A DNA stretch of 64,000 nt from SZUA-309 sp050185825 (GTDB lineage Bacteria; Pseudomonadota; Gammaproteobacteria; Pseudomonadales; Azotimanducaceae): assembly GCA_050185825.1 (NCBI GenBank), contig JBFWZA010000012.1, positions 62,001 through 126,000 of the forward strand, read 5' to 3'. The position numbers were made by a program, and so were the translations under genes. The notes beneath the pieces are model-generated. The model was given only the letters and a program-made list of their open reading frames with translations. It had not been told where the DNA came from and did no database searches. Positions 31,977-41,688 of this stretch are shown in pieces (positions within the stretch are counted from its first letter, which is position 1; every line of letters begins with the position of its first letter).

Positions 31977-32765
31977 TCACAGAAACTGCAGGTTCAGCCC
32001 CATGAATATCTGCCACTCCGGCTGTCCCGGTCCCTTGTCGGCCACAGAGTACTGGGGCTCGATGAACAGGTTGTAGACGGTTTTTCCCCGATGGAGGACG
32101 TGGCCGATACCGGCCCCGAGGGGAATGCTGTAGTCGTCGGTTTCCAGGTTGAACAGCCAGATGGGGGCTGCGCGCAGATACGTTCCACCGCCGAGCTGAT
32201 AGAAGGCGAAGGGTTGGAAAGTGGCCAGATTGACGTCCGAACGATCGTCGTCGCCGGTGAAGCTCGCCTGCCAGGACAGCAGGTAGCCATATTGAAATTT
32301 CGGGGAGGAGCCATCGAACAGCACATTCACCAGGCCGGCCGACCACTGCTCGCTGCCGAGTGCGTCCTCGGTCGCGGTGGGCGCGGTGAGCTGAGGACCC
32401 ACCCCGAAGCTGATGGCCGGATTGCCGACGTCGATGAGGTAGGCGGCAAAGAGGTTCAGGTCACCGAGACCGCTCTCATGGTTGCCGTTGCTGCCTACCG
32501 GATAGGTGTTGAACGGCAGGGATGCCCGCAGCAGCCAGTTCGTATCGCTGATGGAAAATGGCTTAGCGAATCGCAGCCAGGCCTGGTTGGCGTCCTCGTC
32601 CGTGCCGGTGACGTCGCCGATGTAGTAGTCCTGGATGTTGAAAGCCGTCATGTTGGCCAGCGGGTTGTTGGCCTGGGTCAGGGAAGGTGTCTCCTGGGCC
32701 GGCGCGGGCAGCGCGAGCAGCCAGCAGAGAAACGCCGTGCAGCGTGGGGTCAACGCAGTCTCCAT
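31977..32765 (-). CDS. Outer-membrane beta-barrel/porin-like protein
   Basis: This 262-residue protein has a signal peptide (ending near LPAPAQE) and alternating hydrophobic strands typical of outer-membrane barrels: ANQAWLRFAKPFSISDTNWLLRASLPF, GDLNLFAAYLIDVGNPAISFGVGPQLTAP, then a terminal strand ending in LNLQFL with F as penultimate residue. It is similar in layout to MetA-pathway (phenol-degradation) and transporter-like barrels. It likely allows sulfated or aromatic substrates through the outer membrane for the sulfatase encoded 67 bp downstream. Starts at ATG 32765. Confidence 0.75.
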   Translation of the reverse strand: METALTPRCTAFLCWLLALPAPAQETPSLTQANNPLANMTAFNIQDYYIGDVTGTDEDANQAWLRFAKPFSISDTNWLLRASLPFNTYPVGSNGNHESGLGDLNLFAAYLIDVGNPAISFGVGPQLTAPTATEDALGSEQWSAGLVNVLFDGSSPKFQYGYLLSWQASFTGDDDRSDVNLATFQPFAFYQLGGGTYLRAAPIWLFNLETDDYSIPLGAGIGHVLHRGKTVYNLFIEPQYSVADKGPGQPEWQIFMGLNLQFL

Positions 32766-32806
32766 TGCAGATCCCGGGTTGTGGGACCGACCTCGAACGA
32801 GCGGCT

Positions 32807-32850
32807 AGCCTAAGTGAGATACCGCCGGACTGTTGTCGTAACTACGACAA
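32807..32850 (-). promoter_or_regulatory. Predicted Crp/Fnr-activated promoter of barrel-sulfatase operon
   Basis: The perfect palindrome TTGTCGTAACTACGACAA (32833-32850) is followed on the minus strand by a -10-like TAGGCT (32807-32812). If transcription starts at 32800, the palindrome centre is at -41.5, which is the class II activator position used by Crp/Fnr proteins. A matching palindrome lies in front of the adjacent regulator gene. Confidence 0.65.
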
Positions 32851-32893
32851 AGTCGCCCTCAGCGTACTAAGCAGATCCCCGAATTTGCTGGGT

Positions 32894-33607
32894 TCAGGAG
32901 GCGGCCCGAAAGGCCAGCAGGCGCTGATGCAGGCGAATGCTGCGATAGCCGATCTCGATGAGGCCCCTGCACTCCAGATCGGAGAGATAGCCGTTCAGGG
33001 TCTGCCGGGAGACGCCGACCAGCAGCGCCAGCTCCGACTGGGACACAGCGACCTCCACGCTGTCTGCAGAGCCGGGTGCGTCGGTCAGGCCCATCTGCGT
33101 CGCGAGGTCCGCCAATCGCTGGCGCAGGAAGGCCTCGCGGGACAGGGTCGCGGCATCGGCCACCCCGTTGATGGCGATGATGAACCGTTGCGCGTGCATC
33201 CGGGCGAAGTGGTTGGTGAACTCGATCCTGGCGTTGCGGATCCTCGAGGTGATGGTTGCTGGTACGAACAGCACCTGCACGTCTGCTCTGGCAACCGCAG
33301 TGTGCGGCATGGGCTCACCGAGCAGGATCGATGGATCGGCGAACCAGTAGCCGGGACCGACGATGTTCAGCAGGAATTCACGTCCTTCGACCACCTGCCG
33401 CAGGAAGGCCACCTGTCCTTCCAGCACCGCGTAAATCCCGTCCGGATGGCAACCCTGCTCCAGGATGTGCGCGCCGTTCGGGAAGTGGCGCACCACGCCA
33501 TGGGAGAGCAGCTCCTGGCGCATGTCCTCCGGCATCTGGGTGAACCAAGAGCTGCGATTGAGCGCCGTCCGAATCCAGTCCCTGGTCGGTCGATGTGAGG
33601 TGTTCAT
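32894..33607 (-). CDS. Crp/Fnr-family transcriptional regulator
   Basis: This 237-residue regulator has an N-terminal cyclic-nucleotide-binding-like beta roll (FPNGAHILEQGCHPDGIYAVLEGQVAFL, then GPGYWFADPSILL), a long dimer helix and a C-terminal winged helix (VAVSQSELALLVGVSRQTLNGYLSDLECRGLIE). There is no Fnr cysteine cluster, and the cAMP-contact residues of Crp are not obvious, so the effector is open. ATG 33607 gives the usual length. A promoter and palindrome matching the site in front of the barrel gene lie just upstream. The gene is just ahead of the barrel-sulfatase unit on the same strand. Confidence 0.87.
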   Translation of the reverse strand: MNTSHRPTRDWIRTALNRSSWFTQMPEDMRQELLSHGVVRHFPNGAHILEQGCHPDGIYAVLEGQVAFLRQVVEGREFLLNIVGPGYWFADPSILLGEPMPHTAVARADVQVLFVPATITSRIRNARIEFTNHFARMHAQRFIIAINGVADAATLSREAFLRQRLADLATQMGLTDAPGSADSVEVAVSQSELALLVGVSRQTLNGYLSDLECRGLIEIGYRSIRLHQRLLAFRAAS

Positions 33608-33636
33608 CCCGCGTCTCGAGTCCCTTCCGCCCGGGC

Positions 33637-33665
33637 ATGCTAGGAAATTGTCGGAGTACCGACAA
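33637..33665 (-). promoter_or_regulatory. Promoter of the Crp/Fnr gene with overlapping palindrome
   Basis: On the minus strand TTGTCG (33660-33665), 17 bp, then TAGCAT (33637-33642) form a sigma-70-like promoter. The palindrome TTGTCGGAGTACCGACAA (33648-33665) covers the -35 and spacer, a position that should cause repression. It shares TTGTCG...CGACAA with the element at 32833. Confidence 0.65.
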
Positions 33666-33677
33666 CTGCTGAAGGCG

Positions 33678-33726
33678 CCGGGACCCGCGACCCGGGGAGA
33701 GGAGGAGGAAGGGTCGCGGATCCCGG
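33678..33726. repeat. Long GC-rich hairpin after the SQR gene
   Basis: CCGGGACCCGCGACCC (33678-33693) pairs with GGGTCGCGGATCCCGG (33711-33726) with one mismatch, separated by 17 purine-rich nt. It begins 16 bp past the stop of the SQR fusion gene on the minus strand. No U-run follows, so it may be a factor-dependent terminator or 3' stabiliser. Confidence 0.5.
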
Positions 33727-33741
33727 CTGAAACACTCGCGC

Positions 33742-35445
33742 TCAGGCGGTCTGTGCGGGCGGCACCTCGTGAGGGGTCGGCTCGTGCGGCAGCAGCTCCG
33801 GGGCGGCCAGCCACTCACGGCCTTTCAGCATCAGATCGAAGTAGATCCCGGGCAGCAGCTTCGTCTTCATGACCCAGGCGGCCCGGGTGGGTTTCCTGCC
33901 GTCGAGCAGCCACGTCGGCAGAGACGGCAGCAGCTTTCCCCCGTAGCCGAACTCCGCCAGCACGATCTTTCCCCGCGCCACCGTGAGCGGGCAGGAGCCG
34001 TAGCCGTCGTAAATGGCCCGGGGAGCGTGACCCGCGAGCACGGCGAGCACGTTCTCCGCCACCACCGGCGCCTGCTTGCGCACGGCCGCTGCTGTCTTGG
34101 CGTTGGGTGCGGAACAGGCGTCGCCGAGGCCGAAGACGTTGCCGTAGCGGGGATGCAGCAGCGTCTCGGGGGAGACGTCGACCCAGCCGGCGGGGTCGGC
34201 CAGCGGCGATTGCCACACGAAGTCCGGCGCGCTCTGTGGCGGGCAGACATGGATCATGTCGAAGTCGACGGCCACGCGCTCGTCGCCGCACTGGAACCAG
34301 GCCTTGTGGGCGGGGCCGTCGATGGCCACCAGGTTGTGCTGGAAGTGCAGGTTCGCGCCGTAGCCGGCCACGTACTTCTCGAGTGCCGGGACGTAATCGG
34401 GCACGCCGAACAGCACGCCGCCAGCGTTGTAGAAACTCACGTCGATGTCCGCGAGCCGATGCTGCTTCTGCCAGTAGTCGCAGGCCAGGTACATGGCCTT
34501 CTGCGGCGCGCCGGCACACTTGATGGGCATGGGTGGCTGGGTGAACACGGCCCGGCCACCGCGGAGGTTCTGCACCAGCTCCCAGGTATAGGGTGCCAGG
34601 TCGAACTTGTAGTTGGAGGTCACCCCGTTCCTGCCGAGGGTCTCCGTGAGTCCGTCTACGGCCTGCCAGTCGAGCTGGATGCCGGGCGCGACCACCAGGG
34701 TGCGATAGCCGATCCGCTCACCGTCCTCGAGCACCACGGCGTTGTGCTCCGGCTCGAAGCCGGCCACGGCGGATTTCTGCCACTTCACGCCATGCGGTAC
34801 GACACTGGCCATGGCGCGTTCGGTGAGCGCCCGATCGAACACGCCACCCCCTACCAGCGTCCAGCCGGGCTGGTAGTAGTGCCGCTCCCTTGGTTCGAGG
34901 AGCAGGATGTCGAGTCCGGGCCGGCGCTTCAGCAGGCTGGCCGCGGTGGCCAGGCCCCCGGCGCCACCGCCGACGATCACCACGTCGTGGGTCGGCATGT
35001 TAAGCGGCGCTCCGGATTGCCGTTGTGCGGAACCGGACTCGAGGCGCTCACGCAGGCTCGCCAGGTCGTAGCCGTGGCTGGCGGCGGTGGCAAGTATGGC
35101 CTCCGTGGCGAGGTGGTGCGCCTCGGAGAGCGCCCACATGGAGATGGAGCGGGTGCCCGTCCGGCAGAACGCGAGCACAGGTCCCTCTGCATCGCGCAGC
35201 AGTACGGCAAACTGCGCGACATCGTCGTCCGTGACCTGCCCGGCTCGTACCGGCTGGGCATGGAAAGTGAGCCCGTGCCGCTCTGCGGCCGCACCGATCT
35301 CCGCGGTGCCGGGCTGATCATCCGCCTCGCCGTCCGGGCGGTTGCAGATGATGGTGCGGTACCCCCGGCTCGCCAGAATGCCGACATCGGCCGGGCTGAT
35401 CTGGGGCGACACCGAGAGGAAGGGTGAGATCTGCTTGATGTCCAT
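33742..35445 (-). CDS. DUF442/phosphatase-like rhodanese-type domain fused to sulfide:quinone oxidoreductase
   Basis: This 567-residue fusion has residues 1-140 of the TIGR01244/DUF442 sulfur-transferase family with a cysteine-arginine loop FCRTGTR (C94-R99), as in dual-specificity phosphatase folds. Residues 150-567 form a flavoprotein: VVIVGGGAGGLATAAS (GxGxxG at 158-164), then CAGAPQK (C310) and GDACSAPNAKTAAAV (C444), the two redox cysteines of the human-like SQR type. It would oxidise sulfide to sulfane sulfur and pass electrons to quinone at the membrane. Gene order with a TauE-like exporter and a persulfide dioxygenase supports sulfide detoxification. The start ATG 35445 is 12 bp after the exporter stop. 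Confidence 0.9.
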   Translation of the reverse strand: MDIKQISPFLSVSPQISPADVGILASRGYRTIICNRPDGEADDQPGTAEIGAAAERHGLTFHAQPVRAGQVTDDDVAQFAVLLRDAEGPVLAFCRTGTRSISMWALSEAHHLATEAILATAASHGYDLASLRERLESGSAQRQSGAPLNMPTHDVVIVGGGAGGLATAASLLKRRPGLDILLLEPRERHYYQPGWTLVGGGVFDRALTERAMASVVPHGVKWQKSAVAGFEPEHNAVVLEDGERIGYRTLVVAPGIQLDWQAVDGLTETLGRNGVTSNYKFDLAPYTWELVQNLRGGRAVFTQPPMPIKCAGAPQKAMYLACDYWQKQHRLADIDVSFYNAGGVLFGVPDYVPALEKYVAGYGANLHFQHNLVAIDGPAHKAWFQCGDERVAVDFDMIHVCPPQSAPDFVWQSPLADPAGWVDVSPETLLHPRYGNVFGLGDACSAPNAKTAAAVRKQAPVVAENVLAVLAGHAPRAIYDGYGSCPLTVARGKIVLAEFGYGGKLLPSLPTWLLDGRKPTRAAWVMKTKLLPGIYFDLMLKGREWLAAPELLPHEPTPHEVPPAQTA

Positions 35446-35457
35446 GACTCGTATTCC

Positions 35458-36237
35458 TTACAGGAGCGCGGGTACCGACCGGATGAGCACGAAGGTGCCC
35501 ATGACGATCAGAAACGCGCCGAACGTCTTCTTGAGCTTTTCCTGGTCGAGCCGACCACCGATGGCGTTGCCGGCGAAGGTGCCGATGATGCCGAGCGCGC
35601 TGACCAGCGTGATGACCTTGAGATCGAGCTCGATGTTTTCCACGGCCAGCACATCCAGGTATTTGTAGAAACCGCTGAACGACTTCAGAGCGATGATCAC
35701 CAGGCTGGTAGCCACCGCCTGGCGCATGGGCAGGCCGCCGAGCAGCACCAGTGCGGGCACCACCAGAAAACCGCCGCCGACGCCGACCAGCCCCGTCACC
35801 ACGCCGACCGCCAGGCCGTCCAGGGTGATCTTCCACAGCGCCCGCGGCTCGCCGGGGCCCTCGCCGGGGCCATTGATGCGCAGCGGCCGGATCATCAGCA
35901 CCGAAGCCGCGAGCATCACCACAGCGAAGAGCACGAGCTGTGCCGCCCCGGGGACGAACAGCGCCAGCCAGGCGCCGAGGTAGGTGCCCGCCATGCCCGG
36001 CACGCCGAACAGAGCCACCGCCCGCCAGTTCACCAGGCCCGTGCGCATGTAGGGCACGCTGCCCGCCGCCGCGATGAGGCCGACGATGGCGAGCGAGCTG
36101 GCGATGGCCAGCTTCTCGGGCTGCCCGAGCAGGTAGACGAGCACCGGCACGGTGAGGATCGAGCCGCCGGAGCCGAGCAGGCCGAGCGAGAGGCCGATGG
36201 CGATGGCGCCGGGCCAGGCGAGCACGAGAGCGGCCAT
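35458..36237 (-). CDS. TauE/SafE-family sulfite/sulfur compound exporter
   Basis: This 259-residue membrane protein has 7-8 hydrophobic helices with the twin-repeat pattern of TauE/SafE permeases: GLSLGLLGSGGSILTVPVLVYLLG at the start and VGVVTGLVGVGGGFLVVPALVLLGG in the second half. It probably exports sulfite or another oxidised sulfur product made by the neighbouring dioxygenase and SQR. It lies between those two genes on one transcript. Spacing: 44 bp to the upstream gene and 12 bp to the downstream one. Confidence 0.85.
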   Translation of the reverse strand: MAALVLAWPGAIAIGLSLGLLGSGGSILTVPVLVYLLGQPEKLAIASSLAIVGLIAAAGSVPYMRTGLVNWRAVALFGVPGMAGTYLGAWLALFVPGAAQLVLFAVVMLAASVLMIRPLRINGPGEGPGEPRALWKITLDGLAVGVVTGLVGVGGGFLVVPALVLLGGLPMRQAVATSLVIIALKSFSGFYKYLDVLAVENIELDLKVITLVSALGIIGTFAGNAIGGRLDQEKLKKTFGAFLIVMGTFVLIRSVPALL

Positions 36238-36281
36238 CAGCTCAGCTCCTGCTCAATGTGGACGGATCTGACCATGTGCCG

Positions 36282-37187
36282 TCACGCAGCCTTCTCGGCG
36301 CTCTTCGCCGCCTCGGCGGCAGGTGCGGCCGGGCGAACGGGGATCTTGAAGTAGTGCATGCCGTTGGCCTCCGCCGGCGGCAGGGCAGCGCCACGCATGT
36401 TGAACTGCACGGAAGGCAGCAGCAGGCGCGGTGCGGCGAGACCTGAGTCCCGCTGCTCGCGGAAGGCGACGAACTCCGCCTCGCTGACGCCGTCATGGAC
36501 GTGGATGTTGTCTGCGCGCTCTTCTGCGACCGTGGTCCTGTGACAGAACGTCGAACGCGTGGCCGTTTCGTAATCGTGGCAGAGGTACAGCACCGTCTCT
36601 GCCGGCAGCGCCAGGATGCGGTGGATCGACCGGTAGAGCGTGGGTGCGTCGCCGCCCGGGAAGTCGGTCCGCGCCGTGCCGTAGTCGGGCATGAACAGGG
36701 TGTCGCCGACGAAGGCCGCGTCGTCGAATACATAGGTTGCACAGGCCGGCGTGTGGCCGGGCGTGTGCCAGACACGCGCTTCCAGGCCGCCGATGCGGAA
36801 CCCCTCGTTGTCTTCGAACAGGTGGTCGAACTGGCTGCCGTCGCGGGCAAACGCCGGCTCCGCGTTGAAGAGGTTGCCGAATACCTTCTGCACGGCAACG
36901 ACCCGGCTGCCGATGCCCGTCCGGCCACCGAGCACGTCTTTCAGGTAGCTGGCACCGGAGAGGTGATCGGCGTGCACGTGGGTTTCCAGAATCCACTCGA
37001 CGGTGAGGCCCTTCCGGCGCACGAAGTCCACGAGCCGATCGGCGGAGCCGGTGGACGTGCGCCCCGACGCCGGATCGTAGTCGAGCACGGGATCGATGAC
37101 GGCCGCCGAGTTGGACGACGGGTCCATCACCACGTAGCTCCAAGTGTAGGTAGCCGGATCGAAGAACGGTTCTATCTCGGGTCGCAT
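36282..37187 (-). CDS. Persulfide dioxygenase (ETHE1-like MBL-fold)
   Basis: This 301-residue metallo-beta-lactamase-fold protein has ETHVHADHLSG (HxHxDH metal site), VWHTPGHTPAC, FVGDTLFMPDYG and LCHDYE, supplying histidines and aspartate for a mononuclear iron. It should oxidise glutathione persulfide to sulfite, using oxygen. The ATG at 37187 is preceded by GAGGAGA. A C-terminal alanine/lysine tail is short and probably disordered. It is the first gene of the sulfide unit, 66 bp downstream of a sigma-54 promoter and divergent from the activator gene. Confidence 0.92.
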   Translation of the reverse strand: MRPEIEPFFDPATYTWSYVVMDPSSNSAAVIDPVLDYDPASGRTSTGSADRLVDFVRRKGLTVEWILETHVHADHLSGASYLKDVLGGRTGIGSRVVAVQKVFGNLFNAEPAFARDGSQFDHLFEDNEGFRIGGLEARVWHTPGHTPACATYVFDDAAFVGDTLFMPDYGTARTDFPGGDAPTLYRSIHRILALPAETVLYLCHDYETATRSTFCHRTTVAEERADNIHVHDGVSEAEFVAFREQRDSGLAAPRLLLPSVQFNMRGAALPPAEANGMHYFKIPVRPAAPAAEAAKSAEKAA

Positions 37188-37252
37188 GATGTCTCCTCTA
37201 TCAGCCGGTCGCGACGTTGCGCTCGCGGATCGGACGTCTATGCCAGGGACAA

Positions 37253-37269
37253 TGCGGTTTTCGTGCCAA
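37253..37269 (-). promoter_or_regulatory. Sigma-54 promoter for the sulfide oxidation operon
   Basis: On the minus strand TTGGCACGAAAACCGCA matches the sigma-54 consensus TTGGCACN5TTGCA with the invariant GG and GC at the correct 10-bp spacing. The TT before GC is CC. It is 66 bp before the persulfide dioxygenase gene, and a sigma-54-dependent activator is encoded divergently. Confidence 0.8.
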
Positions 37270-37331
37270 TCCGATAAACCCCGCTGAAACAATGGGTTAG
37301 GAGATAGCGACGGAATCGACGCACCTGTTTT

Positions 37332-37380
37332 CTGCCGAAAATGGCAGTCACGGCATCCAGCGATATGCCATAATCGGCAG
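37332..37380. promoter_or_regulatory. Tandem TGCC-N6-GGCA activator sites
   Basis: Two palindromic elements, CTGCCGAAAATGGCAG (37332-37347) and ATGCCATAATCGGCAG (37365-37380), share TGCC-N6-GGCA and begin 33 bp apart, about three helical turns. They lie between the sigma-54 promoter and the activator gene, where enhancer sites belong. The right-hand site is 27 bp from the activator start, so it may also autoregulate. Confidence 0.75.
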
Positions 37381-37406
37381 CTTATCCGCGAGCCGAGGGT
37401 CAGCCG

Positions 37407-38747
<1,341 letters not shown>

Positions 38748-38778
38748 AGCCGGCGCCTCAAGACGCCCGGAAGACGCC

Positions 38779-39456
38779 TCACGGCGACGACCAGCGCCGC
38801 AGCAGGTTGTGGTACACGCCAGTCTGCGCGACGAGCGCCTCGTGGTCGCCGAGCGTCTCGCGCAGCCGGATGATGGACATGTCGAGATCGAACAGCAGCG
38901 TCCGCTGCCCGTCGTCCCGGACCAGGCTCTGGATCCAGAAGAACGCCGAGATGCGCGCGCCCCGCGTCACCCGAGCCACGCGGTGCAGGCTGGTGGACGG
39001 GTAGAGGATCAGGCTGCCCGCGTCGAGCTTGACGCTGTGCGCGCCGTAGGTGTCGTCGATCAGGAGCTCGCCGCCGTCGTACTCGGAAGGCTCCGTGAGA
39101 AAGAGCGTGGCGGAGAGATCGGTGCGGATCTGGCCGCCGCCAGGCAGGGGGCGGATGGCGTTGTCGACGTGGTTGTCGAACCGTCCGCCCGCCTCGTAGC
39201 GGTTGAAGAGCGGCGGGAACACGCGCTGCGGCAGGGCTGCGGAGGTGAACAGCGGAAGGCGCTGCAGGGCGTCCAGAATCCGGTGGCCCTGCTCGCGGGC
39301 CACCGGCGAATCCTCCGGCAGCTGGGTGTTGAACTTGGCCCGGGCGGACTGGTGCCCGGCTGTGGCGCGGCCGTCGACCCACCCTGCGGACAGCAACGCT
39401 GCCCGCATCGCGGTGGCCTGTGTCCGGCTCAGCACCTCTGGAATGGCGAGCAGCAT
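38779..39456 (-). CDS. piuC: Fe(II)/2-oxoglutarate PKHD-type hydroxylase (PiuC-like)
   Basis: This 225-residue protein closely follows the PiuC/YbiX family: MLLAIPEVLSRTQATAMRAAL, then FNRYEAGGRFDNHVDNAIRP with the HxD iron motif, LFLTEPSEYDGGELLIDDTYG and LHRVARVTRGARISAFFWIQS with the distal histidine and arginine for 2-oxoglutarate. It ends in HNLLRRWSSP. The gene is 10 bp downstream of a TonB-dependent receptor, the usual partner, in a Fur-regulated operon. Function in iron acquisition is supported by context, but the substrate is not known. Confidence 0.93.
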   Translation of the reverse strand: MLLAIPEVLSRTQATAMRAALLSAGWVDGRATAGHQSARAKFNTQLPEDSPVAREQGHRILDALQRLPLFTSAALPQRVFPPLFNRYEAGGRFDNHVDNAIRPLPGGGQIRTDLSATLFLTEPSEYDGGELLIDDTYGAHSVKLDAGSLILYPSTSLHRVARVTRGARISAFFWIQSLVRDDGQRTLLFDLDMSIIRLRETLGDHEALVAQTGVYHNLLRRWSSP

Positions 39457-39466
39457 GGACCGTCCT

Positions 39467-41653
39467 TCACAGGTCGATGGTCGAGCTCAGGAGCACCATG
39501 CGGCCCGCGCCTGGGATGAAGTGACCACCGCCCACGTAGTCGATGTACTCCTCGTCGGTGAGGTTCTGGACGTTGAGGCGGAGGCTCAGGATCTCACTCA
39601 GCCGGTAGCTTGCGGACGCTTCGAAGGTCCAGTACGCCGGCGCGGTCCGGGTGTTGGTCAGGCTGTTGTAGCGGTCGTCCACGAACTGCGCGCCAGCTCC
39701 GAGCTGAAGCCGGCCGGTGACATCCCAGGTGCTCCACCAGCTGAACGTGTTCCGCGGCGCGTTGCCGAGTTCCTTACCCACCTCCGCGGGATCTTTGCTC
39801 TCGAGGATCTCCGTATCGAGAAAGGTGTAGCCGGCGTAGACGTTCACGCGCGGGAGCACCTCGCCGGCGATGCCGAGCTCGAGCCCGCGGACGCGCTGCT
39901 CGCCCTCGAGCACGAGCACGTCGTCCGGATCGTTCGGATCCTGGGTGCGGGCGTTGGTTTTCTCCATGTGGAAGACGGCGCCGGTGAGCAGCAGCCGGCG
40001 GTCGAAGATCTCCCACTTGGTGCCGAGCTCGAACGCGCGGTTCTCCTCCGGATCCAGCGCCCCGATCCCCGGCTGCCGTGCGCTGGTGGAGATGGCGAGC
40101 CCCTCGGCGGTGGGGTTGAAGGACGTGCCGTAGCCCAGGTAGATCGAACCGGCCGGTACTGGCTTGTAAATCAGGCCCAGCCGATAGCTCAGCATGTCGT
40201 CGTCCCGTTCCATGCGCGGCTGGCCGTCCGGCGTGTAGTCGAGCTCGAAGCGGTCCCAGCGCAGACCGCCGTTCACGATCCAGCGCTCGCCGAGTGCAAT
40301 GGAGTCACCGGCATAGATCGCGAACGTGCGCGCCTCGGAGCGGCTGGCCGTACCCGTCGGCTGGTAGTTCTCGAGGTAGGGATCATCCGGCGTCGGCGTG
40401 TAGAGATCTGTGGCTGGCGAGTCCGATCCGGCAGGGAGGCGCGTGTTGCGAGTTTCACGCTCGTCGATGAACTCCATGCCCAGGAGCAGGCGCTGATTCA
40501 CACGGCCGTCGAGGTCCACGACCAGGTTGGTCTGGTTGCTCAGGATCTCGTTGACGTCGTCGCGGTACTTCTCGTCGCTGCGGCGGATGTCGGTGCTGTC
40601 GGTGCCTGCGAACCGCGGCGCGGTGATCATGGAGTCCCGGTCGGTGACGCCGTAGCGCGTGATGTTGTCGATCGACGCAGTCTCGGAGAGCCGGTGCTCG
40701 AAGCGGACGGTGGCCATGGCGGTGGAGACGTCCTCGAAGTCCCGGGTGGTGAGCCCGTACCAGTTGCCGAAGTCCACGGGCGGCACGTCGTCGGCCCAGG
40801 CGGCCAGCGGCACGTTGTCGGCAGGCACCCATGGGATGCCGTAGTCCGGCACGTTGTCCTGCTCGAGATAGAAAAGACCCACGCTGACCTGGGTATCGGA
40901 CTCCAGGCCGAAGGCGAGCGAGGGCGCAACCCCCCAGCGGCCGTTCGCCACCTCGTCACGGCCCGCCACCTCCTGATCATGGACCATCATGTTGAGACGC
41001 AGCGCGGTGCCGCCCAGGCCGTCGAACGCACGATTGCCGTCCACGGTCACCCGGGTGAACTCGTCGGTGCCGAGCATGAGGCTGGCCGAGAGGTCGTTCT
41101 CGAGCGACGGCGCCTTGCTCACCAGGTTGATGGAACCGCCGGTGCCGCCGCGGCCGGTGTAGTCCGAGCTCGGGCCCTTCACCACCTCCACCTGCTGCAC
41201 GGCGAACGGATCCCGCGTGTAGCCACCAAAGTCACGCACGCCGTCCACGAAGATGTCGGTGCGGGCGCTGTAGCCGCGGATCGACAGCTGATCGCCGGCC
41301 GGTGTGCCGCCTTCCCCGGCCTGCATGCTGATCCCGGAGACGTTCTTCAGCACGTCCCGGAGCGTGGTGGCGGCTCGTTCCTCGATGATCTGCTCCGGCA
41401 CCACGTCCACGGTCTGGGCGGTGTCGAGCAGCGGCCGCAGAAACTTCGACGACGACAGTCCGGAGGATTCCCGGGTGCCGATCACCTGAATCGTCTCGAT
41501 GGTCGCGTCCCCGTCGTCGGCGCGTGCCGGCGCGGGCTGGATGGAGGCGAGTCCGGCGGCAGCAGCGATCGCGAGCGCCAGCGGCGAGCGTGCGAACGGC
41601 AGTGGCCGGGGCAGGGGAATCGTGCGTTTGTTTGAAGGCATGGGAACTTTCAT
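39467..41653 (-). CDS. TonB-dependent siderophore receptor
   Basis: This 728-residue protein has a signal peptide (MKVPMPSNKRTIPL, then a hydrophobic stretch to about residue 45), a TonB box-like segment (ETIQVIGTRES), a plug domain (VDVVPEQIIEERAATTLRDVLKNVSGIS, then IRGYSARTDIFVDG and QQVEVVKGPSSDYTGRGGTGGSINLVSK) and a 22-strand barrel ending in MVLLSSTIDL. It transports a ferric siderophore across the outer membrane. It lies between the PepSY protein and PiuC in one transcript under a Fur box. Close to the PiuA/Fiu group by neighbourhood. Confidence 0.93.
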   Translation of the reverse strand: MKVPMPSNKRTIPLPRPLPFARSPLALAIAAAAGLASIQPAPARADDGDATIETIQVIGTRESSGLSSSKFLRPLLDTAQTVDVVPEQIIEERAATTLRDVLKNVSGISMQAGEGGTPAGDQLSIRGYSARTDIFVDGVRDFGGYTRDPFAVQQVEVVKGPSSDYTGRGGTGGSINLVSKAPSLENDLSASLMLGTDEFTRVTVDGNRAFDGLGGTALRLNMMVHDQEVAGRDEVANGRWGVAPSLAFGLESDTQVSVGLFYLEQDNVPDYGIPWVPADNVPLAAWADDVPPVDFGNWYGLTTRDFEDVSTAMATVRFEHRLSETASIDNITRYGVTDRDSMITAPRFAGTDSTDIRRSDEKYRDDVNEILSNQTNLVVDLDGRVNQRLLLGMEFIDERETRNTRLPAGSDSPATDLYTPTPDDPYLENYQPTGTASRSEARTFAIYAGDSIALGERWIVNGGLRWDRFELDYTPDGQPRMERDDDMLSYRLGLIYKPVPAGSIYLGYGTSFNPTAEGLAISTSARQPGIGALDPEENRAFELGTKWEIFDRRLLLTGAVFHMEKTNARTQDPNDPDDVLVLEGEQRVRGLELGIAGEVLPRVNVYAGYTFLDTEILESKDPAEVGKELGNAPRNTFSWWSTWDVTGRLQLGAGAQFVDDRYNSLTNTRTAPAYWTFEASASYRLSEILSLRLNVQNLTDEEYIDYVGGGHFIPGAGRMVLLSSTIDL

Positions 41654-41688
41654 GCGGGTGGTCTCCTCTCCTGATGGGAGTACGGGTG

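Noticed and set aside
32894..33607. Regulator as classical cAMP-Crp or oxygen-sensing Fnr
   Set aside because: No Fnr cysteine cluster is present and the predicted half-site TTGTCG differs from TGTGA and TTGAT, so only the superfamily can be named.
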